The notes under the pieces were generated by a model that saw nothing but the letters and a program-made list of their open reading frames with translations, was not told where the DNA came from and made no database searches. This document shows, in pieces, positions 1-11,298 of a DNA stretch of 64,000 bases. Every line of letters begins with the position of its first letter. Position 1 is the stretch's first letter. Source of the stretch: Megalonaias nervosa (Eukaryota; Mollusca; Bivalvia; Unionida; Unionidae). The position numbers and the translations under genes are program-made. The stretch spans positions 1-64,000 of the forward strand of contig JAECUM010006657.1 in the NCBI GenBank assembly GCA_016617855.1. Direction: 5' to 3'.

Positions 1-1165
1 TTTTTTTAATCATTGGGCAAATAAGTTAAGGAGAATATACAATTTATAGAAAGCAATTGTCAAAATGTTGTGCATTTGAAGATTTACCTAAAATATAATA
101 TTTAGGTGAGAAGTGTGTGTGACAAACATATGTTGTGGAATTCAAGAAACACAATAAGGTCAAGGTTCTTTTCTGACATCATGAGAATACAAATGAAAGT
201 TGTGAAGCAAATAATATCCAATGCATGCCATTACTACAAGTACGTAGACAAATAAAAAACCATAAATTAGCATTCCTATCAATGAATTGTAACAAAGATA
301 GAAAGTGAGTAGTTATATTAAGAAAGTCACTCTTTCTAAACATAGATGCATCCGAATGTCATTTGTAGCATATTATATCTTCTTCGCTGTATCAATTCAT
401 TTGGAAGAAGGGTCTAGTACATTCATTTATCAACTTTTATGATTCAGTTTGCCATCAATGAATATTTACAGTATTGTTTTATCACCAACAATGAACCTGG
501 GGCGAACATTATGGTATGAAGACATTTGTCAATGAGCACTGTTAGTGATTTTCATTAGCTGAATCTATCATGTATTATTTAAATGCACGAATATTATTAT
601 TGAAAGTGGATACTGTACAAGAGCAAAGATTAAAAATATAGCATATTATTATTTAAAATAATTTTATTAATATAATATAGCAATGGAGAAACTAACATGG
701 TCTATAAATGCTTGCTTGTATCTTCAATATGCTGGCCGATTCAGACCATGGCTGATTTGGCCCCGATTACAGACTGATTCGGACCATGTAAAATATTAAA
801 AGAAAACAAACAATGGAACAGAAATGCTTGATTTATTTTAGTAATTATTACTGTTTTTACTTTTTTACTAAGAGAATGTAAAAGCTTGATATTCTGCTTT
901 AAATTTTCATCAGATAATTGTTAGCAAATTTATAGCTGAAATCAGAATAAAATAGATGTGAGCGATCACTTTTATATTTTTAACCAAAAACCTTTCTGCT
1001 GTTTCAATAAAGAAAATATAAAGTTCACTTTTCATAAGTGAGGTCAATAATAAAACTATCAAAGAGTAATGCACATAATTTGACCCAATCAGGTAATTAC
1101 TGATTTGTGCAAATCATGCTTTCTTCACATTATATTTACAATCAAAAATGTTTTAAAGAGTTCTT
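1..1165. other. AT-rich non-coding stretch
   Basis: I see no gene-like open frame, RNA gene or clear repeat here. The sequence is AT-rich with short A/T runs. It may be intron of the host gene or sequence 5' of it. Confidence 0.4.
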
Positions 1166-1169
1166 TTTG

Positions 1170-1650
1170 AGTAAATGATAGTAATGATAGTATATTGCAA
1201 TTCATTGTTATCATTAAATCTGCATCTACTGTTATCATTGAATTGTTATCTTTTTGAGTCAGTAATAGTATATTGCAATTCGTTATCATTAAATTTGTAT
1301 CTACTGTTATCATTGAATTGTTATCTTTTTGAGTAAATAATAGTATATTGCAATTCATTGTTATCATTAAATTTGTATCTACTGTTATCATTGAATTGTT
1401 ATCTTTTTGAGTAAATAATAGTACATTGCAATTCATTGTTATCATTAAATTTCTATCTACTGTTATCATGGAATTGTTATCTTTTTGATTAAATAATAGT
1501 ATAATGCAATTCATTGTTATCATTAAATTTGCATCTACTGTTATTATTGAATTATTATCTTTTTTAAGTAAATGATAGTATAATGCAATTCATTGTTATC
1601 ATTAAATTAGTATCTACTGTTATCATTGAATTGTTATCTTTTTAAGTAAA
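1170..1650. repeat. Minisatellite, about 78-bp unit, about 6 copies
   Basis: A unit of about 77-78 bp recurs with its core (starting near GTATATTGCAATTC) at about 1190, 1267, 1343, 1421, 1499 and 1577. Each unit also contains ATCTACTGTTATCATTGAA. Copies differ at a few positions, with small length changes. The array is open in one minus-strand frame only because the period keeps that frame free of stops, so the resulting repetitive peptide is not evidence of a gene. Confidence 0.9.
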
Positions 1651-2890
1651 ATCTTGAGCTTATAAACCGACAAATTTTCATTTTAACCTTTGAAACATTT
1701 GAAAATATTTAATTTAAAGTGCATATTAAATCCATTAAATATTGATATTTTTGTATATTATTACATACAGTATATAATATACTATTTATATTCTATTTTA
1801 TTTACATTTGTATCTTCAGTCTGGCAATACTTAATTTATGTTCACATTTGTATCTTCATTCTGGCAATACTTAATTCATGTTTACATTATATTGGAAGAG
1901 TTTATATTCTGAAATCTTCTTTTGTGAAATTCTTCATGTTTCCATTTTTTTAACTTTGCTTTTAACTAGAACAATATAGCCACTGTTGGCTGAGAGGACA
2001 TTACATGCTACATATATATATTGCTTCTGAGTAAGGCCTGGTTGGAGTATAGACTGGTCCAATGTTTTATGGTTGAGTTTTACAGATATTACTTTGCATT
2101 TGCAACATGCGCAATGGAGAGAATTTTGGCATACCTCAATACTACTTTCATGCACTGTGACTGGAATTTCGTTACATGTTGTACTTGTGAAAATTGTGAT
2201 TTGATCTAAGCACACATCAAACCAAAATGACATATCCCATATGCTAAAGTCAATCTGAATTAGCCTAAAATACACAATCTTTAGCAGTTATTAAAATGGG
2301 GGAAAAAATTGACAGAGTAGGCGGTACCAGCTTCTGAAAGTGCAATGAATGAATTACAAAATATATCAAAAATAATATAAAAAAAGTTATCTTCTTATTG
2401 GGGTGGGGGTGGGGGTAATTTTGAAATCCAGGAATTGAAAATGACCATTATTTGATAGGTGCACATTTGAAATAAGTCCAAACTGTATAATCTTTAAACC
2501 CAATTGCACCCATCAGTCATCACCAAATTTAAAGGAATTGAAAGTTCTTTAACAGTACCTAATATCTACAAGGTCTTTTTTTTTTTTTAAAAATAGCCAG
2601 GATAACCAATCAGGAATCTTTTTCTTTAAATATCAAACTCTATGCAAAATATGAAACTTCAGAGTGCAACCTACTTCATACTGAAGCCTGATCGAAATAT
2701 TGATTGTACAATGTGTTGCTTCAGAGGAAATCATTCCCTAAGTATAGACTGGTTTCAGTTCCTTCATAGTGAAGCCTATCAAGATTAGGCTGGTGTAATG
2801 TTTTTTATTTTTGGTAAAGATTGGTGCTTTTTTTAGTTAATGTCCCCAATATATCCATCCATGCAAACATTGATTTGTGTATTGTTTTAA
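1651..2890. other. Non-coding stretch with degenerate short repeats
   Basis: No convincing gene. At about 2030-2065 and 2670-2800 there are related phrases (AAGCCTGATCGAAATAT, AAGCCTATCAAGATTAGG, ACTGGTCCAATGTTTTATGG), which look like worn copies of a dispersed repeat. A G-rich run lies near 2400. Confidence 0.4.
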
Positions 2891-2894
2891 GCAG

Positions 2895-3100
2895 CTTTGC
2901 AGTTACACTTGCTGACGGATTTCAAACTTTGGATATTGGTGGTTCATTTTATGCAGATATATCAAATTATTTTTATTCAGGGTGGTCACAGAAGGGAAAA
3001 GTGGGAGATTATTGGGATTTTATATTGGAAATTGATACTGAGAAGAGAATGGGACATACTGCATCTTACATTATGTGTCTTGATATTGAAAAGTTAATTG
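2895..3100 (+). CDS. Possible host exon, unassigned
   Basis: After an acceptor-like TTTGCAG ending at about 2899, a frame reads about 60 residues of mixed, coding-like composition (for example YWDFILEIDTEKRMGH) before drifting into AT-rich sequence. I recognise no domain and no donor is convincing. It could be an upstream exon of the RNF213-like gene or simply an open stretch of intron. Confidence 0.25.
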
Positions 3101-3332
3101 TTTACTGCATTTCTCTTATAATAAATTCAAGTGACCCAATTTGTGAAGTGTTTGGCTGATTATTAGCCAAAGAGGCTGATCTTTTAAAAAAATTTAAGAC
3201 CCAAAGGACCCAATTTGTGAAGTTTTTGATGAAAGGGCATGGAGTTAATATTAGGATGCAAATTAAACATTTTAATGTCAGAGGACTGGTTTATCATTAT
3301 TGGGTTTTTCATGCCATTCCTTAACTCTAGAT

Positions 3333-3850
3333 GGCACTGTGCACTCCAAGCCTATCTGATGGACTGCCCTGGTGGCCTAAGTGGTTAGAGTGTCCACCTA
3401 AGATGTGGCGGTCGCAGGTTTGAACCCTGGCTGAGTCTTACCAAAGACATAAAAATGGTACTAGCATATGCCTTGCTAGGCTCTCAGCATTAAAAGGTTA
3501 ATGTTAGGACTGGTTGGCTTGGTGTCAGAACAATGTGACTCGGTGGGATATGATGCCACATGTCTGCAGCACAATGCCCCAGTACTTGACATCATTATAA
3601 ACTGCCACACTGCAGACATTGTATCAATATGAATGAAAATTATTTAAAGCTAAATTAAAAATCCAATTTACACATACACACACACACACAGACACACACA
3701 CACACACCATATCTAATGTATGGCACTGCTGCTCCAAGCTTTATCTAATGCATGGCACTGTGCAGCTCAAGCCTTATGAAATGCATGGCACTGTGCAGCT
3801 CAAGCCTTATCAAATGCATGACACTCTGCTGCTTCAGGCTTTATCAAGTG
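3333..3850. repeat. Short tandem repeat (about 33 bp) split by a SINE
   Basis: Units with the core ATGGCACTGTGCAGCTCAAG recur at about 3718, 3751, 3784 and 3817. A lone similar unit lies at about 3334, on the other side of the SINE at 3366-3712. The array therefore seems to predate the SINE. Confidence 0.75.
3366..3712 (+). mobile_element. SINE family A, copy 1 (tRNA-headed)
   Basis: A tRNA-like head contains an A-box-like segment (TAAGTGGTTAGAGTG) and a B-box (GGTTTGAACCC). The body is shared with copies at 7577, 24085 (-) and 38913 (-): a segment on TTAGGACTGGT, a segment on CTGCAGCACAATGCCCC, and a tail ending in (CA)n. The flanks TATCTGATG and TATCTAATG look like a mutated target duplication. 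Confidence 0.85.
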
Positions 3851-4239
3851 TCAGGTCTGTAATTTCTACACTTATGGATTGTTTAGAACCTGGCCAGAGT
3901 TTGGGAATTGTGTCCAGATGCCTGTCATTGCTCCATCATTATTGCTATCATCCTGACATAATGACATTTGAGGTGTACATACCAACCAATACTACAACAT
4001 GTCATTTATCCCATCTGTACCAGATCCAGTCTTAGTGTATGTATACATACCAATCTTAGTCATTTCATTTACAGAGGTACACATACCTGCCAGTCTTAGT
4101 GAACTTCATTGATACCATCTGTACTAGGAGCTGGAATGAGTTTAATGCAATTGCATGTTTGATTTTAATGTATTTCTTAGATGTTATCAACTGTTTTAGT
4201 TTTCAAGGCACAAGTCCAAATACAGTGAGACCTGTATGT
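3851..4239. other. Non-coding, nothing recognised
   Basis: No gene, RNA or clear repeat. An open plus-strand frame across 3748-4035 starts in the tandem repeat and shows no domain. Confidence 0.4.
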
Positions 4240-6175
4240 ATTGGATATTTGCAGACCTGTGCACCCTCCGTATTTTTCCGTATTTAGTACGGGAAAAAAT
4301 ATCAAATACGGAAATACGACTTCAAGAGCTAAATCTGATTTTGTGCGAGGTAAAATATGGAAAATTTGTATTTTACAAGTACGAAAAACAAAGAAAGGAA
4401 AGAAGCACGAAAATAAAGCAATAGTCAGATCCGGTTATCACGATTACGTCGGGAGTGTCAAAAAATCGTCAACATAACCGGTTCCCAAGATATCAGGGTT
4501 TAGTTGATAAATCTACTGCAGAACAATGATTATGCATCTTAAGTACCAAAATGCGGAGTTTTGTTTCTAAAAACAAATGACATTTCAAATGCACAATAAA
4601 AATAATAATGCAGTCATACCTGGTTGCAGAAAAAAAGAAGATTGGATGTCTTTTAAATGAGATTAAGTAACAAGTCACACATTTTTACAACAATAAGTTA
4701 CTACAACATGTCAGTGGTCTAAAGTTGTTTTTATTTCCCTGTGAATAGCCTCATCCCTTTGGTAGCCTCAGCAAGAAAATGGTTTTCTCACGCAATCCAA
4801 AATCTAGGCTAATAGAAGTACATGTACATGTAGGACTATACTTTTTTTTTTAAAAGTGTTTTCTTTCGTTACAGCTGACTTGTGACTAGCAGCAAAATTT
4901 AACTGACCAAAATTGTGTGTGAAATCAATAGTTTTGTTATCGTCATTGGTTCCTTTACACCAGTATATGCCGGTTTTTACTGATAACATTTGCTTCTGTA
5001 CTGGAAAAGGACGGGGCTGTTGATATTCATGTACCGACAAACAGTAAAATGTGTTTGAAGTCTTTGAAGTTAACTGTCCCGACATCAGATTCTGTATGAA
5101 GCCGAACTTATCCCATTCATACAGTTGTAGTCCCATATCCCTCCCGACTTTGATCACTGACTGTCGGCAAAAGGGGGGTGGGGGGCGGCTAGTCTCTTTG
5201 ATGGATTGCAAGACTGATATTCAAGACAAAAACAGTACATATGAAAACACTTCTCTTTCTGTTTCAAATTCGCCTTCTGCTTCTTTGCGTTTGTGTTGAA
5301 GAATATGTAATCATGGTACAGCAATCGACAATTTCAACCAAAAAAAATACTGGGCACTATGGATTTTTTTTTTCTACAATACCGTTGGTGCTTTTATTTA
5401 CTCTTGTTCAAAACAAATTTATAAGGGGGGGGGCAGCTCACAGGGGCTCGTATCGTTGCTTACAATTTACCATCATACGTGTACTATATAATAACTACAA
5501 GGGAGGACACTTCTCTCCTTTCTTGCACGACCTATTTAAGAATAAACGCTGATATTTCAAGCTACATTTCGCGTAACGTAATAAATTTGGTACCGATATT
5601 TAGCTCAGGCATTCGACTTTGTATGCATAACCGAAGTTTGGCTTACTATCATACCTTTAAGGAATGCCAGACCATTTTCCCACGGTACTGCCCAACATAG
5701 CCCTGATCGCGCCCACTTAATATGCAAGAACAACGCGCTGAATGGAATACTCCCTTCTTATTGGCCAACTGAAAATGAGTTATAAACAAATGCAGGACGT
5801 CATTTTCTTTTAACCAATGAGATGACAGTATTCCATTCAGCGGGATTTCACTTGCATATTAAGCGGGCGTGATCAGGGCCATGTCGATCAGTAGCTTTTA
5901 ACAACTATGCCTTCAGCATCTAAGCTCAACACTGATGATCATTAATAAATTATTTTCAACTGTTAATTATTTCAGATATTTTAAATAGGAAATATTTTGC
6001 ATAGTTTTTGCAGTATGGGTCATTGTATTAACAGTTTGGATATAGGATGCATCGGTAATGTTGTGCGTTTCTGTTGGTGTGCACTTGTGAAGAATACTGA
6101 AAGCTGACATGAAATACTGAAAATATCCCTGAAAATACTGAAAAGCATTATAAGGGGGTGCACAGCTCTGATATT
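4240..6175. other. CpG-richer patch, possibly a young mobile element
   Basis: CpG dinucleotides and G runs are visibly denser here than in the flanks. A patch at 4268-4320 alternates CCGTATTT and its complement. Weak inverted motifs (CTGTGCACCC near 4258 and its complement near 6160) bracket the block. A minus-strand frame of 135 codons at 4804-5211 has no domain I recognise. The foldback MITE at 5700-5879 lies inside. I cannot assign the block to a family. Confidence 0.35.
5700..5879. mobile_element. Foldback MITE 1 (about 180 bp)
   Basis: The two halves are imperfect inverted repeats over about 80-90 bp: the left arm begins GCCCTGATCGCGCCC and the right arm ends GGGCGTGATCAGGGC. Both arms share CTTAATATGCAAG and CTGAATGGAATACT. 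There is no coding capacity. A target duplication is not clear (CAT occurs on both sides). The superfamily is unknown. Confidence 0.85.
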
Positions 6176-7576
6176 GCTTCCATTTTCATGCAAGTCAGAA
6201 CAATCTCAGTTTGTATTATATTTGTAGTAAGTTTTGACTTTATATTTTCCTTTTTTATAAGCGAGATTTAATTCCCATGTGGCATTTCCCAAGTTATCTG
6301 CCAGTGTATATGGGCTGATAAGTCCTTGGCTTGTAAAGGCAGCACTCACTCAGTTTTCATGTTGATAACCCCTTTAACTGAACTATGAATTTAAACTTGC
6401 TCACTGCCAGGTTGAGTTCTAAAAATTTCTGTACATGTTTGACCTTGATCCCTTATCTTATAAAGGCAGCACTTTCATTGTTTTCTCAAATGACTACCTT
6501 TGATTGAGCTGCAAGTTTGATAGTTGTTCAGTGCCAAGTAACAGAGGGTGTTTATTTAAATTCCTTGTTATTTTCTGAGCTATTAACACTTGTTCAGTTG
6601 CATCCTTTAATAGGCTTCACAGACTGTTTGATCAAAGTGTCACTTAAATTGCAGAAGCTCATGCTCCACATAGGCACTCACAAATTACAGTAAAGATGAG
6701 AAATCAGGATTGGAAAATATTCACGTTGACTAGATGACAATGGAGGATTTCAGCACTATGTTTGGTCACTCAGATGATGAGGATGAATTCTTGGGCTTTG
6801 TACCAGACGATGTTAGATAATGACATTTATAAGTTACTGTGAATCAAACTAAAACACTAGCCTTTTGCTTTTATTATCAGAAAAATCTGTTTTCATTTTT
6901 TTTAAATTCAGTAACATACTCTTGAGATCAACTTGCGTTGTATTATAACAGATTTTACTAGTAAAGGGTGGTAGAAGAATAAAACATGTCAGATTTGTTG
7001 CTTCATGTATGAAGTTGCTTTATAGTTAGCAATAACCAATAGGGTGAGAATACTCTTAGTAGCAAACATACCCAGGTGCCACATTTCAGGGTATAATTTA
7101 TGCTTAAACACCACCCCTCTTTTTCCTTTTCTTGTATTGAAACTTGTGATTGAATATAAAAAATGACTACTAACAGTGAAACTAGAGACTTAACTCAAAA
7201 CATACTTTTGAACCAATCTTGATTTTGAGGCTGTGACATTAGTTTCCCACAAGAGCAAACTATTCAGAAGGTTGTAAAATTAGTTATATGCAAGATATAT
7301 TGATAAGTCTTATTTATTTTAATAACAGTAGTATATAAATTAAGATCATGTGATGAAAATTTAATTTATTTAGCAGAGAAACCAGTAATTAGTAGAATCT
7401 TATGTGGGCAGATGCTGCAACAAAACCAGAAGTGCATAGTTTCAGTATGGCTGCCCCCATGTAAACCATGCATCTTGTTTTCTCCTTTCTCCGAGTCTTA
7501 CATGAGCTTGTATTTAGCTGTCATATTATTTGTCCAACAATTTCATTTTGAAATTAGATAAATACATATCATAGCT
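6176..7576. other. Non-coding stretch with a 28-codon open frame
   Basis: Mostly featureless. A short open frame at 6734-6820 (+) encodes an acidic peptide beginning MTMEDFSTMF with an SDDEDE run. This style resembles the N-termini of piggyBac-like transposases such as the relic near 47.1 kb. It is too short to call. Confidence 0.3.
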
Positions 7577-7905
7577 GACCGCTCCAGTGGCATAGTGGTT
7601 AGAGCATCTGCCTCGGATGTGGGAGGTCACGGGTTCGAACCCCGGCCGAGTCATACCAAAGACTTACAAAAATGGTACTAACAGCTGCCTCGCTTGGCGC
7701 TCAGCATTAAGAGGTTAGTGTTAGGACTGGTCGGCCTGGTATCAGGATAATGTGACTGGGTGGGACATTATGCCACATGTCTGCGGCATGATTCCCCAGA
7801 GCTAGACAACACTATAAACTGTCACACTGCAGACATCGTAGCGATATGACTGAAAAATTGTTAAAGCTACGTTAAAAATCTAAATCACACACACACACAT
7901 ATCAT
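7577..7905 (+). mobile_element. SINE family A, copy 2
   Basis: The best preserved head of the family: an A-box-like TAGTGGTTAGAGCATC and a perfect B-box GGTTCGAACCCC. The same body follows as in the other three copies, with a (CA)n tail at about 7892-7902. Confidence 0.9.
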
Positions 7906-8158
7906 AGCCAGATCTAGTGAAGTTGATAGTATATTCAGGCAGGGTACATCAGTTAGAAAACCTGTTCCATTGAAGGGGAAAAAACAAGAGAAGAAAGGGT
8001 ATTAATGATATTAATAATTACAATAATAATGTCCTGAAGTTTAAAGAGGGTAGCATAGTTAGAAACCCTCCCAAAAACAATCAGATATTTCCTTAAAACT
8101 CATGCCTACCTCAATTAATTGGTGAAATTTTTACTCTCTTCCACTTACCATTCTCGCT

Positions 8159-8195
<37 letters not shown>

Positions 8196-9494
8196 ACACA
8201 CACATGCACACACACACAGAGAGTGGAGAGATGTATCTAATTCTGCAGCCATTTTCAGACCCCTCTAAATTATAATTAATTTTAAAAATGTAACATTATG
8301 TTGAGTCTATTTTTTCTCTTTGTGGTACTTGATTGCAAAGTGACTGATAATGTCATGGTATTTTCAACACTGACTAGGAGCTATACTTCTCTAAATACTA
8401 CATTAATTCTTTGAAAATATTAAATAAAATATCAGTATAAAAAACCCAAGAAATATTGATATTAACTAGTTTTAATGCAGAGACGTTTGAAACATTACTT
8501 GATTAATGTCTATTGCTACTGTCATTAGGAGGAATATTTTAGCTGTGGTCAAGTTGTATTTGTTACCATTTACTTTAATTTGTATAAAAAGGATTAAATT
8601 TTCATTGATGAAAAAGAGTCAAGTATTGATGTTTGTTGTGTGTGAGCAATGAACTAGATTGGACATAATAAAGTCCTATTTGTTTGTTTTATGTGTATGT
8701 ACCATGAAGGGGCCAGGGGTGGGGTGATGCAAGTTTTAAAACTCGAGAGATTGTGCTTCAGAAATATATCTTTACTTAAATAACTGAAAGGAATGATGGT
8801 AACTTTAATAAAGAAAAAATCCTACATTCAGTAGGTTTTAAGGGTAGAAATTTGCTACTTACCACTAATCAGAATTTTGGAACAAGAATTTTTAAGTGGT
8901 TTTGAAGAATGTTGTAACTGAAAAAATTGTAAATCTGCAAAAATCAAACAGAAAGCCACACTACCCAAAATATTTCCATTTTGGCATTCTACATTGTTGA
9001 AGTTTCCTTTTTTATTCTTTAGTTAAAAATGTGAAAAAGCATTGCTTATCCTTTTGTAGTATGCTTGAAATTTCTTGTCTGAAATAAAATGTACAGTACT
9101 ATATGTTTTCATTCAGTAATGGACATTTCAAATATAATTAGTTTGCTGTGTGATGTAAGTGGTAACCTGATATTGTATTTGTAGATTTGTTTGCTTGGGC
9201 TTGGATATTTTATTTGTTTCTAAGAATGACATCTTTTTTTGAACAGCAAATAACTAATTACTTTTGTCATCTAAAAGCAATAGACAGTACAGTAATGACT
9301 TTTCATGACCTTATTGTTTCTTATAGTGAGAAGAACTGTGCTACAATTCACTATTGAAATTTAACATCATCGAATCAATGACAGTTAACTTGATGAAATG
9401 GGTTATATATCCATTGACAAGCTGCTTTATTTAACTGAATTAGTCATGAAACTGCTGTAATTTTCCATGTCAAATTGATTATCTGACTGCATTA
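7906..9494. other. Non-coding stretch
   Basis: Contains the CA microsatellite at 8160-8222. Otherwise I see AT-rich sequence without gene-like frames. Confidence 0.4.
8160..8222. repeat. (CA)n microsatellite
   Basis: About 60 bp of CACA with a few interruptions (TACACA, TGCACA), ending in a short GA run. Confidence 0.95.
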
Positions 9495-9499
9495 ACATC

Positions 9500-9745
9500 A
9501 GAAAATGGGAGCTGTGGCAGCTCAGTTGGTACAGCATCAGATTTGTAATCCAAGGGTCACAGACTTGATACCCACATATACCAGCTGCTTCAGCAGCCTT
9601 GGTATGTCCTTGGGAAATGCACTTAGCTCCTGTTTTTTCCTGATCATGTAACTGGTAATGTGCTAAATCCATCAAAGAAAACATTAGGAATTGAATAAAC
9701 TTTCCTACCTTCCTGAAAACAAAATAGTCTTTTTGCCTGTAGAGC
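9500..9745 (+). mobile_element. SINE with tRNA-Thr-like head (family C)
   Basis: The head reads like a tRNA: GCAGCTCAGTTGGTACAGC as the A-box/D-arm region, an anticodon-like TTTGTAATC, and a decayed B-box (AGACTTGATACC). A non-tRNA body follows. Decay of the B-box and unpaired arms argue against a working tRNA gene. Confidence 0.65.
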
Positions 9746-10333
9746 ATATAGCAGAAGGGAAGTAACTCTTACAAATTACATGCCATTACTCCCGCCAGGT
9801 ACAATCCTATCTAACAAATGTTTACCAGTTTAAGTTTTTGTTTTATACTGGCAACAATGTTCCATATCCTACATATGGATAGAACAATATTTGTAGTTTT
9901 TACAAATTCCATACCCTTGCTGACAAAATCATACCTCATTCATAGTTGTGTAAATCCATACTTGATATTTGTGGTGGTTGATACAGCACTGTTCATTCTT
10001 GTGTTTAATTTCTAAACATTGTTGATCCGCAATTGATCTATATATCATTCATATTTCTTTATAAGTTCCATATGTTGATCCTTGTTGATTACTTGTTTAA
10101 GTTACATGTTCTGATTAGTTCCGGTTAGGAGTGATATATTTCCTTATGTCAGTTGCATGACTTGATGCACATCATTTTGTTAAATTCATTGTTGGATTTT
10201 ATGCACATGAGTTTGGTGTCAGATTCACTCATTTTTCAATCATATGATAAATAAATATCTTGTTCATGAAATTGCTTTCAGAGTCTTCGCTATAATCTAA
10301 TCCCAACCCTGATCATCTTGTTACCATTTGCAG
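9746..10333. other. Non-coding stretch before a candidate exon
   Basis: AT-rich. The phrase AGTAACTCTTACAAATTAC at about 9766 recurs inverted near 17205. Nothing else was recognised. Confidence 0.4.
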
Positions 10334-10509
10334 GCAATCAGAAAATAATAATATGCCCTCCCTCTTCAGTTGAACTATTGAGTGATGCAATGCTTCAGGA
10401 TCTAAATTACACAAACCAGATACTGAGATGCATGGAGTGTGTCCAGTGGCTGTCCCTGCCTGAAAAGAAAGACATAACCTCACATGCTCTGGTTTTGTGG
10501 CTTAAGTGG
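10334..10509 (+). CDS. Candidate host exon upstream of the ATP-binding exon
   Basis: A polypyrimidine-poor but canonical acceptor (TTTGCAG) precedes 10334, and a donor (GTAATT) follows 10509. The open frame begins with two bases of a split codon, then gives 58 codons of coding-like composition (including MECVQWLSLPEKKD and HALVLWLKW), ending in phase 0. It would be an exon of the RNF213-like gene, but the next recognised exon (17457) needs phase 2. At least one exon is therefore missing or unrecognised between them, or this call is wrong. I recognise no domain. Confidence 0.45.
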
Positions 10510-10997
10510 GTAATTTAAACTGCATATTCTGAACTCTGAAGATCAGGTACACCACATGAAGATCTCAGCTCTCAAAATTTTCAAGGTTTTGATTAGTCTA
10601 ACATTTGAACATAACTTTTTCATTTGAGACATCTTGGAGTCAATTGGATTGCATGCTCCATCCACCTTCTCTTGCTTCTGTCAGTGCAATATGGCCTGGC
10701 GAAGGTACAAGTTGAACCTTGTTAGCCTTTCCAGTGGCTGCCCAGACAGTTACCATTACAGTATAACCTTCATTTAGGGCATGGGGTTCATAACTTTTAA
10801 TGGATTGAAAACATCTGTCAGGAAGGCAACAGCTGTGTGTAGAACTGCATTGGCCTGCACAGTATGAAGTTCATGCTTTTCTTGTTTTGCAGCCTTCATA
10901 AAGGTGCAATCATATTGCCCCTGAGAGGTGACTGAAGGTAAAGAATGGATGCTCTTGCATTTCCACCTCCTTTTAACTATTCTCTTAATGTTAATGT
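10510..10997. mobile_element. Left part of a decayed DIRS-type remnant
   Basis: From about 10955 the sequence (CCACCTCC...TATTCTCTTAATGTTAATGT) matches the internal border seen in DIRS copies at 43735 and 59020. The rest, 10510-10950, is featureless to me and may be older DIRS body. The Polinton interrupts the remnant at 10997/17022. Confidence 0.55.
10992..10997. repeat. Target-site duplication, left copy
   Basis: TAATGT (or AATGT, 5 bp) directly abuts the Polinton and recurs at 17021-17026. The terminal T is shared with the inverted repeat, so 5 and 6 bp cannot be told apart. Polintons typically duplicate 6 bp. Confidence 0.8.
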
Positions 10998-11270
10998 AGC
11001 AGCAGGCAGGGTGAACAGACCACTTGGCTGAGACCTTATTTTACAAAAATAAATGTTCCTACAGGGGCTGAAAAATAAGGTCAATAACGCTAAACCGAAC
11101 CTCCTAACTTTTATTATTACCGTATAGTTTGAAAAACGAATAATAAATTATTTGGTTTAGCTCATTTTTATTATTTTATTTTTGACTTTTTTGTTTTTTA
11201 TGTTATAATGCATTTAGTTTACTCGCCGGGTCACTCAATTTTTGTCATTCACCCTGCCTGCTGCTGTAAT
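10998..11270 (+). repeat. Polinton left terminal inverted repeat
   Basis: Matches the reverse complement of 16747-17021 with few differences. It starts AGCAGCAGGCAGGGTGAA (10998-11015) and its inner end carries the same 18-mer inverted (11248-11265). Each repeat is thus a unit of about 268 bp with its own inverted termini. The interior is A/T rich and may hold the promoter for the 507-aa gene that starts 28 bp further in. Confidence 0.95.
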
Positions 11271-11298
11271 TTAAACAATTATTATAAATATTATTAAT

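Noticed and set aside
1125..1523. 132-codon minus-strand frame with repeated peptide
   Set aside because: It is the 78-bp minisatellite read in one frame; the repeat period keeps stops away.
9505..9575. A functional tRNA-Thr gene
   Set aside because: The B-box is mutated, arms do not pair well, and a SINE body follows. It is a SINE head.
10998..11270. TIR units as two independent MITE insertions flanking host DNA
   Set aside because: No target duplication at the inner ends, and the interior is a coherent Polinton gene set with the ATPase stop touching the repeat.
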